A stretch of 64,000 nucleotides of DNA. Origin: Paraperibacillus marinus (GTDB taxonomy: Bacteria; Bacillota; Bacilli; Bacillales; DSM-1321). A program made the position numbers and the translations under genes. Shown in pieces: positions 1-8,158 of this stretch (position 1 is the first letter of the stretch; every line of letters begins with the position of its first letter). Under the pieces are notes generated by a model. It had not been told where the DNA came from, searched no databases, and saw only the letters and a list, made by a program, of their open reading frames with translations. The DNA lies in the NCBI RefSeq assembly GCF_046237605.1, contig NZ_CP143542.1, positions 3,906,001-3,970,000 on the forward strand, given 5' to 3'.

Positions 1-33
1 ATAAAAAAGGTATATTTCTAGTTAGAGTCTTTA

Positions 34-77
34 TAAAAAAAGAGGGAAGAGACAAATTGCGTTTCTTCCCTCTTTTG
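34..77 (-). terminator. Terminator of the yce (TerD/TerC) operon
   Basis: On the minus strand an inverted repeat (arms AAAAGAGGGAAGA and its complement, about 13 bp) is followed by a run of seven T just after the TerC stop codon. This is a typical intrinsic terminator ending the four-gene operon. Confidence 0.85.
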
Positions 78-84
78 CTATAGC

Positions 85-825
85 TTACTTGCTTGCATGA
101 GATTCTTTTGAACGGTTTTTCCTGATTTTGTGGACGATGAATGTGCTTAAGAAAACAGCTACCAGGATGCTGAAGAAGACAACTTCTTCCACATGGAACC
201 AAGGGCTTGCGATCATCTTGATACCGATGAGGGCGATCATGACGAAGGCAGTGGTTTCGAATTCTGGAATTCTCTCGATAAGGGCAAGGAAAACCTGTGC
301 CACTCCACGCATCATGAGGACTCCAAGGATTCCCCCAAGGAAAAGGACCCAGATCTGATCGGATACACCAAATGCTGCAATAACACTGTCGATACTGAAG
401 GCAATGTCCATGATTTCAACGGAAAGCACAGTGCGCCAGAAGCCCATCGGCTTGTTTTTGACTTCCTCTTCATCATCTTTCTTATTTTTCTTGATGAAGT
501 AGGAAACTGCGAGCCAGAGAAGATAAAGTCCGCCGGCAATCTTGATCCAGGTGATTTTGATGAGGAATACTCCGAGGCCGATAGCCAGGAAGCGGAATAG
601 ATAAGCACCCAGAATTCCGTAGAACAGGGCACGTTTCTGCTGCTCCTTCGGTAAATGCTTAACCATGACGGCAAGCACAAGGGCGTTATCCGCAGAAAGG
701 AGGCCCTCAAGGATGATCAGTGTCCCGATGACTCCCCATGATGCAGGGTCAGATAAAACGGTCTTGATGGCATCCCAAGAGAAGAACGACCCATAACTTG
801 ATAATAAATCTTGAATGAATTCCAT
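85..825 (-). CDS. yceF: TerC family integral membrane protein (YceF-like)
   Basis: A 246-aa polytopic membrane protein of the TerC family, which is associated with tellurite and metal resistance and with Mn2+ export in bacilli. Alternating hydrophobic segments run along the whole length. Both family acidic motifs are present: LSADNA near residue 46 and FSIDSV near 147, whose Asp residues lie in membrane segments. A basic, charged tail ends the protein. It is the last gene of a four-gene minus-strand operon with three TerD-type genes, the same order as B. subtilis yceCDEF. Family knowledge places these proteins in envelope and metal stress; the transported substrate is not shown by the sequence. 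Confidence 0.9.
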   Translation of the reverse strand: MEFIQDLLSSYGSFFSWDAIKTVLSDPASWGVIGTLIILEGLLSADNALVLAVMVKHLPKEQQKRALFYGILGAYLFRFLAIGLGVFLIKITWIKIAGGLYLLWLAVSYFIKKNKKDDEEEVKNKPMGFWRTVLSVEIMDIAFSIDSVIAAFGVSDQIWVLFLGGILGVLMMRGVAQVFLALIERIPEFETTAFVMIALIGIKMIASPWFHVEEVVFFSILVAVFLSTFIVHKIRKNRSKESHASK

Positions 826-878
826 TTACCTTTTAATCTCCTTCATTATGAAACTTTTTTTCTTAGCAGCCGGAAGGT

Positions 879-1457
879 TTAGACCTCCAGGCCGTAATTG
901 CGGCAGAGCGCGGCCAGGCCGCCGGAGAATCCGCTGCCGATTGCATTGAATTTCCAATCAGAGCCATGCTTATATAGTTCACAGATGACGACTGCTGTTT
1001 CAATGGAAAAATCCTCGCCAAGATCGTAGCGGAGAATTTCCTGGTTATCATCAGCATTCACAACCCGGACAAAGGCATTGGATACCTGGCCGAAGTTCTG
1101 TTTACGCGTTTCCGCGTCATGGATGGTTACGGCAATCCCAATCTTGCTCACATGAGAAGGCATCAGCGAGAAATCGACGATCATCTGCTCATCATCGCCG
1201 TCCCCTTCACCGGTCCGGTTATCGCCGGTATGCTCCACAGCGCCTGTTGGGCTTGTTAAATTATTATAAAAAATGAATTCCAGGTCATTCTGTACCTTGC
1301 CCTGTTCGTTGGCAAGGAATGCGGAAGCATCCAGGTCAAAATCAGCTCCGCCTGAATATTTGTTGGTGTCCCAGCCTAAACCGATAATGACCTTTGTCAG
1401 GCCTGGGTTCGTTTTAGTCAAATCAATCCGCTGGCCTTTGGATAATTGAATCGCCAT
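879..1457 (-). CDS. yceE: TerD family protein (YceE-like)
   Basis: A 192-aa cytosolic TerD-domain protein, third gene of the yce operon. The start is taken at the ATG preceded by GGGTGAC; an in-frame GTG three codons upstream lies inside that ribosome-binding site. Family signatures are visible: an N-terminal SKGQRIDLTK, the GLGWD motif, a DFDLDAS segment, and an acidic GEGDGDDEQ stretch that in TerD proteins contributes to calcium binding. The full single TerD domain is present with no truncation. It resembles the next upstream gene closely, suggesting tandem duplication. The biochemical role of TerD proteins in Bacillus is not settled. Confidence 0.9.
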   Translation of the reverse strand: MAIQLSKGQRIDLTKTNPGLTKVIIGLGWDTNKYSGGADFDLDASAFLANEQGKVQNDLEFIFYNNLTSPTGAVEHTGDNRTGEGDGDDEQMIVDFSLMPSHVSKIGIAVTIHDAETRKQNFGQVSNAFVRVVNADDNQEILRYDLGEDFSIETAVVICELYKHGSDWKFNAIGSGFSGGLAALCRNYGLEV

Positions 1458-1503
1458 AAAAGTCACCCTTTCTATTTACTCTGAAGATTGCTGTTTTCAA
1501 TAA

Positions 1504-1532
1504 AGCGGAATTTGCACACGGCAAATTCCGCT
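1504..1532 (-). terminator. Intercistronic hairpin between yceD and yceE
   Basis: A perfect 12-bp inverted repeat (AGCGGAATTTGC and its complement, 5-nt loop) sits in the only long gap inside the operon. On the minus strand it is followed by TTTATTG. It could act as a partial terminator or RNA-processing block that lowers yceE-yceF expression relative to yceC-yceD. Confidence 0.55.
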
Positions 1533-1558
1533 AAAATACTGCTGATTGATATAAGAGA

Positions 1559-2137
1559 TTATACGTTCAAGCCGAAGTCGCGAACAAGTGAAGCCAGTCC
1601 GCCCTGGTATCCGCTGCCGATTGCATTGAATTTCCACTCGCCGTTGTGGCGGTATAATTCACCGACCACTACTGCCGTCTCGATGGAGAAGTCTTCGCCA
1701 AGGTCATAACGGATCAATTCTTCGCCGTTAGCCGGGTTGAAAATGCGGGCGAATGCGTTGGAAACCTGCCCGAAGTTCTGGCTGCGCGCTTCAGCGTCAT
1801 GGATGGTGATTGTGAAGGTAATCTTTTCGATATTGGCAGGAACCTGGGATAGGTTGATTTTCACCTGCTCATCATCGCCGTCTCCATCACCAGTCAGGTT
1901 GTCGCCTGTATGCTCTACTGCGCCATTTGCCCCTACCAGGTTGTTGAAGAAGATGAAGTCCTTCTCATTGTCACATTTGCCGGAAGCGTTCAATAGGAAT
2001 ACAGAAGAATCCAGGTCAAAGTCATGGCCGCCATCGTATTTGTTAACATCCCAGCCAAGTCCGACTACAATGTTCTGAAGTCCCGGATTTGATTTTGTAA
2101 GATCTACTTTTTGTCCTTTAGATAATGAAATAGCCAT
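1559..2137 (-). CDS. yceD: TerD family protein (YceD-like)
   Basis: A 192-aa single TerD-domain protein, second gene of the operon and 35 bp downstream of yceC. It shows SKGQKVDLTK at the N terminus, the GLGWDVN motif, DFDLDSS, and the acidic GDGDGDDEQ calcium-site stretch, followed by the IRYDLGEDFS segment shared with its downstream neighbour. The length equals that of canonical TerD/TerE proteins. It probably acts in the cytosol in general stress protection together with TerC; the exact activity is unknown. Confidence 0.9.
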   Translation of the reverse strand: MAISLSKGQKVDLTKSNPGLQNIVVGLGWDVNKYDGGHDFDLDSSVFLLNASGKCDNEKDFIFFNNLVGANGAVEHTGDNLTGDGDGDDEQVKINLSQVPANIEKITFTITIHDAEARSQNFGQVSNAFARIFNPANGEELIRYDLGEDFSIETAVVVGELYRHNGEWKFNAIGSGYQGGLASLVRDFGLNV

Positions 2138-2172
2138 TATAATTCCCTCACTTTTATTTAAATTTTTTTGAA

Positions 2173-2769
2173 TTAGCGGTAACGGTTAGCAATATCCCCG
2201 ATTGAAAGGTCGCTCGTTCCCTGGCCGACAGCGGAGAACTTCCACTCTCCATTATGACGGTACAGCTCCCCAGGGAATAGAGAAGTAAGTCCTGAATAAT
2301 CATCAGACAGATTATACTTGATTAATTCTTCTCCCGTGCTGCTGTTGAAGATGCGGATAAATGCATTCTGGATCATCCCAAAGTGCTGTTTTCTCTGCTT
2401 AGCCTGATAGATGTTCACCACAAACAGCAGCTTATGTACATCAGCAGGAACGCTGTTTAAGTCAACAACAATCTGCTCGTCATCGCCTTCGCCTGCACCG
2501 GTCAGGTTATCGCCGGTATGCTTGACGCTGCGGCATTTACTCGTCTTGTTGCCAAAATAGATCAGCTTCTTCTGGTCAGTCAGTTTGTCCTGATCGCTGA
2601 GCATAAGAACAGATGCATCACAATCCACATCAGCTCCCCCGCCCAGGAGTCCTCCAAACAGACCGCCTTTCTTCACAGGATCCCAGCCCAGGCCGACAGT
2701 AATATTGGTCAGTCCGGCACGGCCCTTTGTCAGGTCGATCTTTTGTCCCTTTTGCAATGAAATGGCCAT
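2173..2769 (-). CDS. yceC: TerD family protein (YceC-like), first gene of operon
   Basis: A 198-aa TerD-domain protein. Compared with its two paralogues it carries a Gly-rich insertion (around residues 33-45, KKGGLFGGLLGGG) before the DVDCDAS motif, as in YceC. The acidic GEGDDEQ site is retained. It leads the minus-strand operon and is preceded by GGGAGAG and a leader of roughly 110 nt from the ECF-sigma promoter at 2888-2916. By homology to the B. subtilis operon, expression should rise under cell-envelope stress. Confidence 0.9.
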   Translation of the reverse strand: MAISLQKGQKIDLTKGRAGLTNITVGLGWDPVKKGGLFGGLLGGGADVDCDASVLMLSDQDKLTDQKKLIYFGNKTSKCRSVKHTGDNLTGAGEGDDEQIVVDLNSVPADVHKLLFVVNIYQAKQRKQHFGMIQNAFIRIFNSSTGEELIKYNLSDDYSGLTSLFPGELYRHNGEWKFSAVGQGTSDLSIGDIANRYR

Positions 2770-2887
2770 ATTGCACTCTCCCTTGTGTTTGGCATTCTTA
2801 TCTTCTTAAATTCTATCATTTTGGAATTTACAGTTCCAATATATTACACGAAAAGCGCTCAGCCTTCCCTGCATGACTTCGCCTACT

Positions 2888-2916
2888 GTATACGGCTGGT
2901 CCTATAAAAGGTTTCA
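2888..2916 (-). promoter_or_regulatory. ECF-sigma (SigW/SigM/SigX-type) promoter of the yce operon
   Basis: Reading the minus strand, a -35 TGAAAC followed by CTTTT (2916 downwards) is separated by exactly 16 nt from CGTATAC (2894-2888). This matches the Bacillus ECF consensus TGAAAC-N16-CGTa. It lies upstream of yceC, whose B. subtilis orthologue is known to be controlled by several ECF sigma factors. Confidence 0.85.
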
Positions 2917-3039
2917 ATTTTTTTTTTGGATGTCCGATTTTTTCACCGTTTTTTCACCGTTGGCGGATAAAGTAGCTATTGTAAGAGGAAACCAACGGGG
3001 AAAACACACCAAAACTTCACTATATCAGGAGGAATTCAC

Positions 3040-4047
3040 ATGAACAAAAAGAAGCTGGCTGGACTTATCATGACAGGCGCGCTGACGGCGGGAATCATTG
3101 GCGGGGCAGGTGTCTCCACATTCGCGGCAACGGAGTCAGGATCAGGACAGGACGCCAATCAGGCAGAAAATGCAAGGGCATCACTTACCAGTAAACAGAA
3201 GGCGGAAGCAGACAAGATTTTAAGCAGCCTGAAGGCAGACCTCGGCAAGCTGGGCGTGGGGCTTCCGGAAAAGGGAAAGAAATTTGGCGGACATAATGGC
3301 GGGCCTTTCGCTTCCCTCAGTGAGGCCAATAAGGAAAAAGCGCACACGATTATGGACCAGCTCAGGGATGGCAGGATCACGAAGGCTGCGGCGAAGGAAC
3401 AATTGCAGAAACTTGGGGCGGACCTTCCGGAAAGAGGGAAAGGATTTGGCGGACGTGGCGGCGGACCTTTCGCTTCTCTCAGTGAGGCCAATAAGGAAAA
3501 AGCTCGCGATATCATGGAACAGCTGAAGGCTGGCAAAATTACCGAGGCGGCAGCGAAGGAGAAATTGCAGAAGCTTGGTGCCGACCTGCCGGAAGGTAAA
3601 CGATTCGGCGGGCCTGATGGAGGACCTTTCGCTTCTCTCAGTGAGACCAATAAGGAAAAAGCTCGCGATATCATGAAACAGCTGAAGGACGGTAAGATCA
3701 CAGAGGCGGCAGCGAAGGAGAAATTGCAGAAGCTTGGTGCCGACCTCCCGGAAGGTAAACGATTCGGCGGACCTTTCGCTTCACTCAGTGAGGAGAACAA
3801 AGAAAAGGCGCGCGATATCATAAAACAGTTGAAGGACGGTAAGATCACAGAGGCGGTGGCGAAAGAGAAATTGCAGAAGCTTGGCGCCGACCTGCCGCAA
3901 AAAGGCAAAGGCCTTGAAAAAGCACTGAACGGCCTGGATGCCGATACGAAGAAAAAAGCTCAGGCTTTAATTGACAAAGCTGAAAAGCAGCTGGCTGAGA
4001 TGGGAATTGATCATATTCCATTCAAAGAATTTAAGAAAGCCGAATAA
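3040..4047 (+). CDS. Secreted internal-repeat protein (DUF2680/YckD-like units)
   Basis: A 335-aa protein with a clear signal peptide (MNKKK, hydrophobic core, Ala-rich cleavage zone near residue 30). The mature part starts with a helical LTSKQKAEADKI unit. It then carries four near-identical units of about 43-50 residues, each beginning GPFASLSE and ending KLGADLPE, separated by Gly-rich linkers, and ends in a fifth divergent helical unit. The helical units resemble the DUF2680 (YckD) family of small secreted Bacillus proteins. The ribosome-binding site is AGGAGG. It is a single gene with its own terminator, transcribed divergently from the yce operon. Function unknown; a repetitive cell-surface or extracellular role is inferred. 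Confidence 0.8.
   Translation: MNKKKLAGLIMTGALTAGIIGGAGVSTFAATESGSGQDANQAENARASLTSKQKAEADKILSSLKADLGKLGVGLPEKGKKFGGHNGGPFASLSEANKEKAHTIMDQLRDGRITKAAAKEQLQKLGADLPERGKGFGGRGGGPFASLSEANKEKARDIMEQLKAGKITEAAAKEKLQKLGADLPEGKRFGGPDGGPFASLSETNKEKARDIMKQLKDGKITEAAAKEKLQKLGADLPEGKRFGGPFASLSEENKEKARDIIKQLKDGKITEAVAKEKLQKLGADLPQKGKGLEKALNGLDADTKKKAQALIDKAEKQLAEMGIDHIPFKEFKKAE
3301..3900 (+). repeat. Four in-frame coding repeats of about 135-165 bp
   Basis: The segments starting near 3301, 3466, 3625 and 3768 (each encoding GPFASLSE) are nearly identical at the DNA level, including synonymous positions, and differ mainly in the length of the Gly-rich linker. This indicates recent tandem duplication inside the gene. 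Confidence 0.85.
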
Positions 4048-4055
4048 CAAATAAA

Positions 4056-4097
4056 GAAGCCCTCAGGCAGCCTATGCCTGAGGGTTCGTCTTTTATT
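4056..4097. terminator. Bidirectional terminator between the repeat-protein gene and ctpB
   Basis: A 10-bp inverted repeat (CCCTCAGGCA, loop of 5) lies between convergent genes, with T-rich flanks on each strand. It overlaps the last bases of ctpB. Confidence 0.8.
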
Positions 4098-5538
4098 TAG
4101 CGAGATAGCTCAATGCCATCTGCAGCTGCAGATCATGTTCTTCATCCTTCACATATTCCTGCACAGCTGCCACAAGGCCATCGGCCGTCCTGCCGTCGAG
4201 AATTCCTGTTTGTTTCAGGTCCTGCTGTGCCTGGAACGCCTTGACGGCAATTTCGGTCCGCAGATCGAAATATCCATCTTCGCGGCCTGTCTCAAAACCA
4301 AGGCTGTTCAGCATTTCCTGGGCATGCTTGATCTGCTCGTCGTTGCTGTCTCTTCCAAAAGGTTCCGAAACATCCAGAGGCTGCGAATGGAATGCATCCG
4401 GCTGGGCCACCTCAATGGTCGGATCTATGCCCTTTTTATGAATCCAATTTCCTTCAGGCGTCAGCCACTTATACAGAGTCAGCTTGATATTGCTGCCATC
4501 CTCCATCGGCACTGCCTGCTGGACGGTCCCTTTTCCGAAGGTGCGCTCGCCGATCAGCTGATAGCCTTCCGCTTCATGCAGCGCCCCTGCGAGGATTTCG
4601 GAAGCGGACGCGCTTCCTTTATCAATCAGGACGGCTACTCCGTACGGCTTTTCCTTCCCAAGCGTTGTAAAATACTTTTTGCGGTCACCATTCCGCTTTT
4701 GAATCTGGATATACGGCTTTTCCTTTGTCACGAATTCACCCAGAATGGCTTCAACCGATGAAAGCAGGCCGCCCGGATTTCCCCTTACATCAATCACAAG
4801 GCCCTTGATCTTTTTATTCTCAAGACTTGCGAGCTCTTTTTCAAAATCCTCGGCCGTATGCTCCGAGAAGGAAGTGAGGGCAATATAGCCTATCTTTTCC
4901 CCATTCTGCTCCTTCACCTTGGACGCCACCGTATGAATCGGAATCGTATCGCGTACCATTTTCACAACTATTGGATTGGAAACGCCCGGCCGCTTGATTT
5001 CAAGCTTCACCGCAGATCCCTTTTTGCCCCTGATTTTCAGCCGGGTATCATACAGATTCAGGCCCTCCACGCTGTCGCCGTTCACCTTAAGAATCTGGTC
5101 GCGCGGCTTCAGGCCGGCCTTCTCGGCAGGTGAATTTTTATACGGGGAAATGATGATGATCTTCCCGTCTTCCTCCCCGATTTCCGTACCGATACCTTCA
5201 AAAGATGAATCGAGTGCTTCATTAAATTGCTGAGCTGTTTCCTTATTCATATAGACCGAATACGGATCCTTTAAGGTAGACAGCATCCCCTGGATGGCTC
5301 CCTCCTCAAGCTTCTGACCCGTTACCTTCTCCACATAATTATCCTTTATCAGCTGATAGGCCTGATGGACCTTAACAAGGGCCTTCCCCTCAACAGCCGT
5401 ACCGCTCTGCTGCTCCTTTTGGGGCTCTTTGCCCCATAATTCCCCGCCTCCATACTTCACTCCGCCATACACACCGCCCGCTGCCCCAACAGTCAGCGAA
5501 ACGGCAGCCGTCAGCGGCACTATCCACTTTTTAGCCAT
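4093..5538 (-). CDS. ctpB: Carboxy-terminal processing protease CtpB (S41 family)
   Basis: A 481-aa secreted serine protease. In Bacillus, CtpB cleaves SpoIVFA to trigger pro-SigK processing during sporulation. Order of parts: an N-terminal signal/anchor (residues 1-25), an S41 N-terminal helical region, a PDZ domain (about 95-175), the protease core with catalytic Ser in GSASASE and Lys in FGKGT (about 305-340), and a C-terminal peptidoglycan-binding-like domain (about 400-465). The start chosen is the ATG 7 nt after GAGGAG; an upstream in-frame GTG overlaps that site. Its position next to ftsX-ftsE matches B. subtilis, although a long repeat array now separates them. Confidence 0.93.
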   Translation of the reverse strand: MAKKWIVPLTAAVSLTVGAAGGVYGGVKYGGGELWGKEPQKEQQSGTAVEGKALVKVHQAYQLIKDNYVEKVTGQKLEEGAIQGMLSTLKDPYSVYMNKETAQQFNEALDSSFEGIGTEIGEEDGKIIIISPYKNSPAEKAGLKPRDQILKVNGDSVEGLNLYDTRLKIRGKKGSAVKLEIKRPGVSNPIVVKMVRDTIPIHTVASKVKEQNGEKIGYIALTSFSEHTAEDFEKELASLENKKIKGLVIDVRGNPGGLLSSVEAILGEFVTKEKPYIQIQKRNGDRKKYFTTLGKEKPYGVAVLIDKGSASASEILAGALHEAEGYQLIGERTFGKGTVQQAVPMEDGSNIKLTLYKWLTPEGNWIHKKGIDPTIEVAQPDAFHSQPLDVSEPFGRDSNDEQIKHAQEMLNSLGFETGREDGYFDLRTEIAVKAFQAQQDLKQTGILDGRTADGLVAAVQEYVKDEEHDLQLQMALSYLAK

Positions 5539-5723
5539 ACAAAGCTCCTCTCTCACATCCTAACGAATCTGGTACTTGTCCTTAGTTATATATGAAAGGG
5601 GGCTGGGTTTTATGAACAGGTTTGGGGCGGGAGAAACCGAAATGGTTGGCGGCTGTAAATAAAACCGAGCCGGGGAGGGATTGATGCTGCTAGGGCCGGA
5701 TTTGGGGGGAGCCGGTAAGAATA

Positions 5724-6872
5724 TGTTCTAAAGGAACGATTAGAACCAAAATCGGATGGGATTTCAGCAGAAATGGTTCTAAATGAATGATTAGAACCAA
5801 AACCAGATGAGTTCCGGGAAGAATATGTTCTAAAGGAACGATTAGAACCAAAATCGGATGGGATATGAGCAGATTTGGTTTTAAATGAATGATTAGAACC
5901 AAAACCAGATGAGTTCCGGGAAGAATATGTTCTAAAGGAACGATTAGAACCAGAATCGGATGGGATTTGAGCAGATTTGGTTCTAAATGAATGATTAGAA
6001 CCAAAACCAGATGAGTTCCAGGAAGAATATGTTCTAAAGGAACGATTAGAACCAAAATCGGATGGGATTTGAGCAGATTTGGTTCTAAATGAATGATTAG
6101 AACCAAAACCAGATGAGTTCCAGGAAGAATATGTTCTAAAGGCACGATTAGAACCAGAATCGGATGGGATTTGAGCAGATTTGGTTCTAAATGAATGATT
6201 AGAACCAAAACCAGATGAGTTCCGGGAAGAATATGTTCTAAAGGAACGATTAGAACCAGAATCGGATGGGATTTGAGCAGAGATTTTGGTTCTAAATGAT
6301 TGATTAGAACCAAAACTAGATGGAATCCGGGAAGAATATGTTCTAAAGGAACGATTAGAACCAGAATCGGATGGGATTTGAGCAGATTTGGTTCTAAATG
6401 AATGATTAGAACCAAAACCAGATGAGTTCCGGGAAGAATATGTTCTAAAGGAACGATTAGAACCAGAATCGGATGGGATTTGAGCAGATTTGGTTCTAAA
6501 TGAATGATTACATCCAAAACTGGATCAAATCAGGGAGGAAAAGGTTCTAAAGGAGCGATTAGAACCAGAATCGGATGGGATTTCAGCAGAAATGGTTCTA
6601 AATGAATGATTAGAACCAAAACCAGATGAGTTCCGGGATGAATATGTTCTAAAGGAACGATTAGAACCAGAATCGGATGGGATTTGAGCAGATTTGGTTC
6701 TAAATGAATGATTATAACCAAAACTGGATCAAATCAGGGAGGAAAAGGTTCTAAAGGAGCGATTAGAACCAAAATCGGATGGGATTTGAGCGGATTTGGT
6801 TCTAAATGAATGATTAGAACCAAAACTGGATCAAATCAGGGAGGAAAAGGTTCTAAAGGAGCGATTAGAACC
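5724..6872. repeat. Array of 23 hairpin units at 51-bp spacing
   Basis: About 1.15 kb between ctpB and ftsX is filled with 23 copies of GGTTCTAA-N8-TTAGAACC or the variant TGTTCTAA-N8-TTAGAACC. Two loop types (ATGAATGA and AGGAACGA) alternate, so the full unit is 102 bp. First positions 5724, 5775 and 5826 give 51-bp spacing, with one 3-bp insertion near 6280. Degenerate copies flank both ends (for example near 6900). Spacers are also conserved. Frames stay open on the minus strand only because 51 is a multiple of three. The flanks 5539-5723 and 6873-6994 hold no gene. Confidence 0.9.
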
Positions 6873-6994
6873 AAAATTGGTTGGGATTCAAGGAGAAATA
6901 ATCTTAAATGAATGCCCTGTGCATTCACCCCGGGTGGTTTTACCCGCATAAAGACCTGCCGCTTCCTTTTTCAGTTACACAACGGCTGCTGCAT

Positions 6995-7023
6995 TTGTCA
7001 AAAAATTCTATATATACTATAAT
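6995..7023 (+). promoter_or_regulatory. SigA promoter of the 50-aa membrane protein
   Basis: TTGTCA, a 17-nt spacer and TATAAT form a near-consensus vegetative promoter 43 bp upstream of the start codon at 7066. Confidence 0.85.
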
Positions 7024-7065
7024 ATTGTAAAAGCAGCAGCTTTTTAGACAAAGGGGGAGTTCTCC

Positions 7066-7218
7066 ATGTTCTGGCCGTTTATCATAATCATTACGCTATT
7101 TTTGATTGTGCAGTTTTTAAGGCCTGCGCCTGCCCGCACCCATGAGTTATACGAAACTGATCCGGATCGGATTGTTGAGACTGAACGTGCAAAAACGAAT
7201 ACCCCGTTTAATGGATAA
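7066..7218 (+). CDS. Small single-pass membrane protein, 50 aa
   Basis: A short gene with a strong context: a near-consensus SigA promoter, the ribosome-binding site AAGGGGGAG eight or nine bases before ATG, and a terminator 5 bp after the stop. The product starts MFWPFIIIITLFLIVQFL, one membrane helix (residues 2-18), followed by a proline/alanine turn and a charged 30-residue tail (DPDRIVETERAK). It is encoded opposite to ftsX, its convergent neighbour. No family was recognised. A membrane-associated accessory or regulatory microprotein is possible; function unknown. Confidence 0.75.
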   Translation: MFWPFIIIITLFLIVQFLRPAPARTHELYETDPDRIVETERAKTNTPFNG

Positions 7219-7222
7219 ATAG

Positions 7223-7260
7223 AAAGGGTGAGGCTCCCATAATGGAGCCTCACCCTTTTT
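7223..7260. terminator. Bidirectional terminator between the 50-aa gene and ftsX
   Basis: A 14-bp stem (AAGGGTGAGGCTCC and its complement, 7-nt loop) ends in TTTTT on the plus strand. On the minus strand a weaker T-rich tract follows, so it may also stop ftsX transcripts. Confidence 0.85.
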
Positions 7261-7264
7261 CATA

Positions 7265-8158
7265 TTATACCTTCAGGAACTTCCTCACAGACATCATACT
7301 TCCCCAGACACCGATGACGGCGCCGAGTGCAAGCAGGATGAGAGAAACCTGCCAGATGAACGGATTTACTTCCAGCAATTCTACGAACTTGATCTGGATC
7401 CGAGGTGAAACGAAATCATAGATATAGTGGTAGGCGGCCGCGATGAACGCAACCGGGACTACAGCCCCAAGGACTCCGAGCCAGGCTCCCTCAAGGAAGA
7501 ACGGCCAGCGGATGAAGCTGTTGGTGGCTCCTACTAATCTCATGATCTCAATTTCTTTTCTTCTGGCAACAATTGTAATCTTAATGGTGTTTGAAATGAG
7601 GAACATTGCGGTAAATAATAATCCAAGGATTAAAACAATCCCGATATTACGGGCAACGCTGACCACATCAAACAATTTCTCTACATAACCCTGTCCGTAT
7701 TTCACGCCTGATACAGACGGATATTTTTCAACGGCCTTCGCTGTTTTGATAACATCAGCCGGTTCTTTCGTTTTGACTACATATACATCGTTAAGCGGAT
7801 TGTCCTGTTCAAACAGTTCGAATGTCTTGCCGTCTTCGCCAAGCTCTTGGATCAGATTGTTCAGCTCTTTTTCCTTTGGAGAAAAAGTGACGGTACTGAC
7901 TTCAGGGATCTGTTCGAGTTTCTGTCCGACTAGCTTCTTATTATTTTCGTCTGCGGCTGAATCCAAGTGAACGCGGATCTCTACGTCTTTCTGGACGTTT
8001 TCAGCTATATGGTTCAAGTTCATCATCACTACAAAGAATACACCGACTAAAAGAAGGGTTACGGTTACGGCACTGATGGATGCAAAAGTCATCCAGCCAT
8101 TCCGCGTGAGATTCTTCCCGCTCTCCCTAAAATGGCGGCGAATGGTTCTAAAGCTCAT
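7265..8158 (-). CDS. ftsX: Cell division ABC transporter permease FtsX
   Basis: A 297-aa membrane protein that works with FtsE to activate the peptidoglycan hydrolase CwlO in bacilli and influences entry into sporulation. The topology is typical: a cytoplasmic N terminus (MSFRTIRRHFRES), a first membrane helix (about 25-50), a large extracellular loop (about 50-170), then three more helices, including ARRKEIEIMRLVGA before the third. The start was chosen at 8158 because GAGGTG lies just upstream; this start falls inside the ftsE coding end, giving an 11-bp overlap and suggesting translational coupling. Confidence 0.93.
   Translation of the reverse strand: MSFRTIRRHFRESGKNLTRNGWMTFASISAVTVTLLLVGVFFVVMMNLNHIAENVQKDVEIRVHLDSAADENNKKLVGQKLEQIPEVSTVTFSPKEKELNNLIQELGEDGKTFELFEQDNPLNDVYVVKTKEPADVIKTAKAVEKYPSVSGVKYGQGYVEKLFDVVSVARNIGIVLILGLLFTAMFLISNTIKITIVARRKEIEIMRLVGATNSFIRWPFFLEGAWLGVLGAVVPVAFIAAAYHYIYDFVSPRIQIKFVELLEVNPFIWQVSLILLALGAVIGVWGSMMSVRKFLKV

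Noticed and set aside
3159..3908. A 249-codon frame antisense to the repeat protein
   Set aside because: It mirrors the repeated coding sequence and has no start signals; the sense gene has promoter context, ribosome-binding site and signal peptide.
5690..6517. A 275-codon minus-strand open frame with 34-residue repeats
   Set aside because: It lies wholly within the 51-bp hairpin array; the frame is open only because the period is a multiple of three. No ribosome-binding site, promoter or signal was found.
5724..6872. CRISPR array
   Set aside because: Spacers are conserved rather than unique, units are palindromic with 51-bp period, and no cas genes are present.
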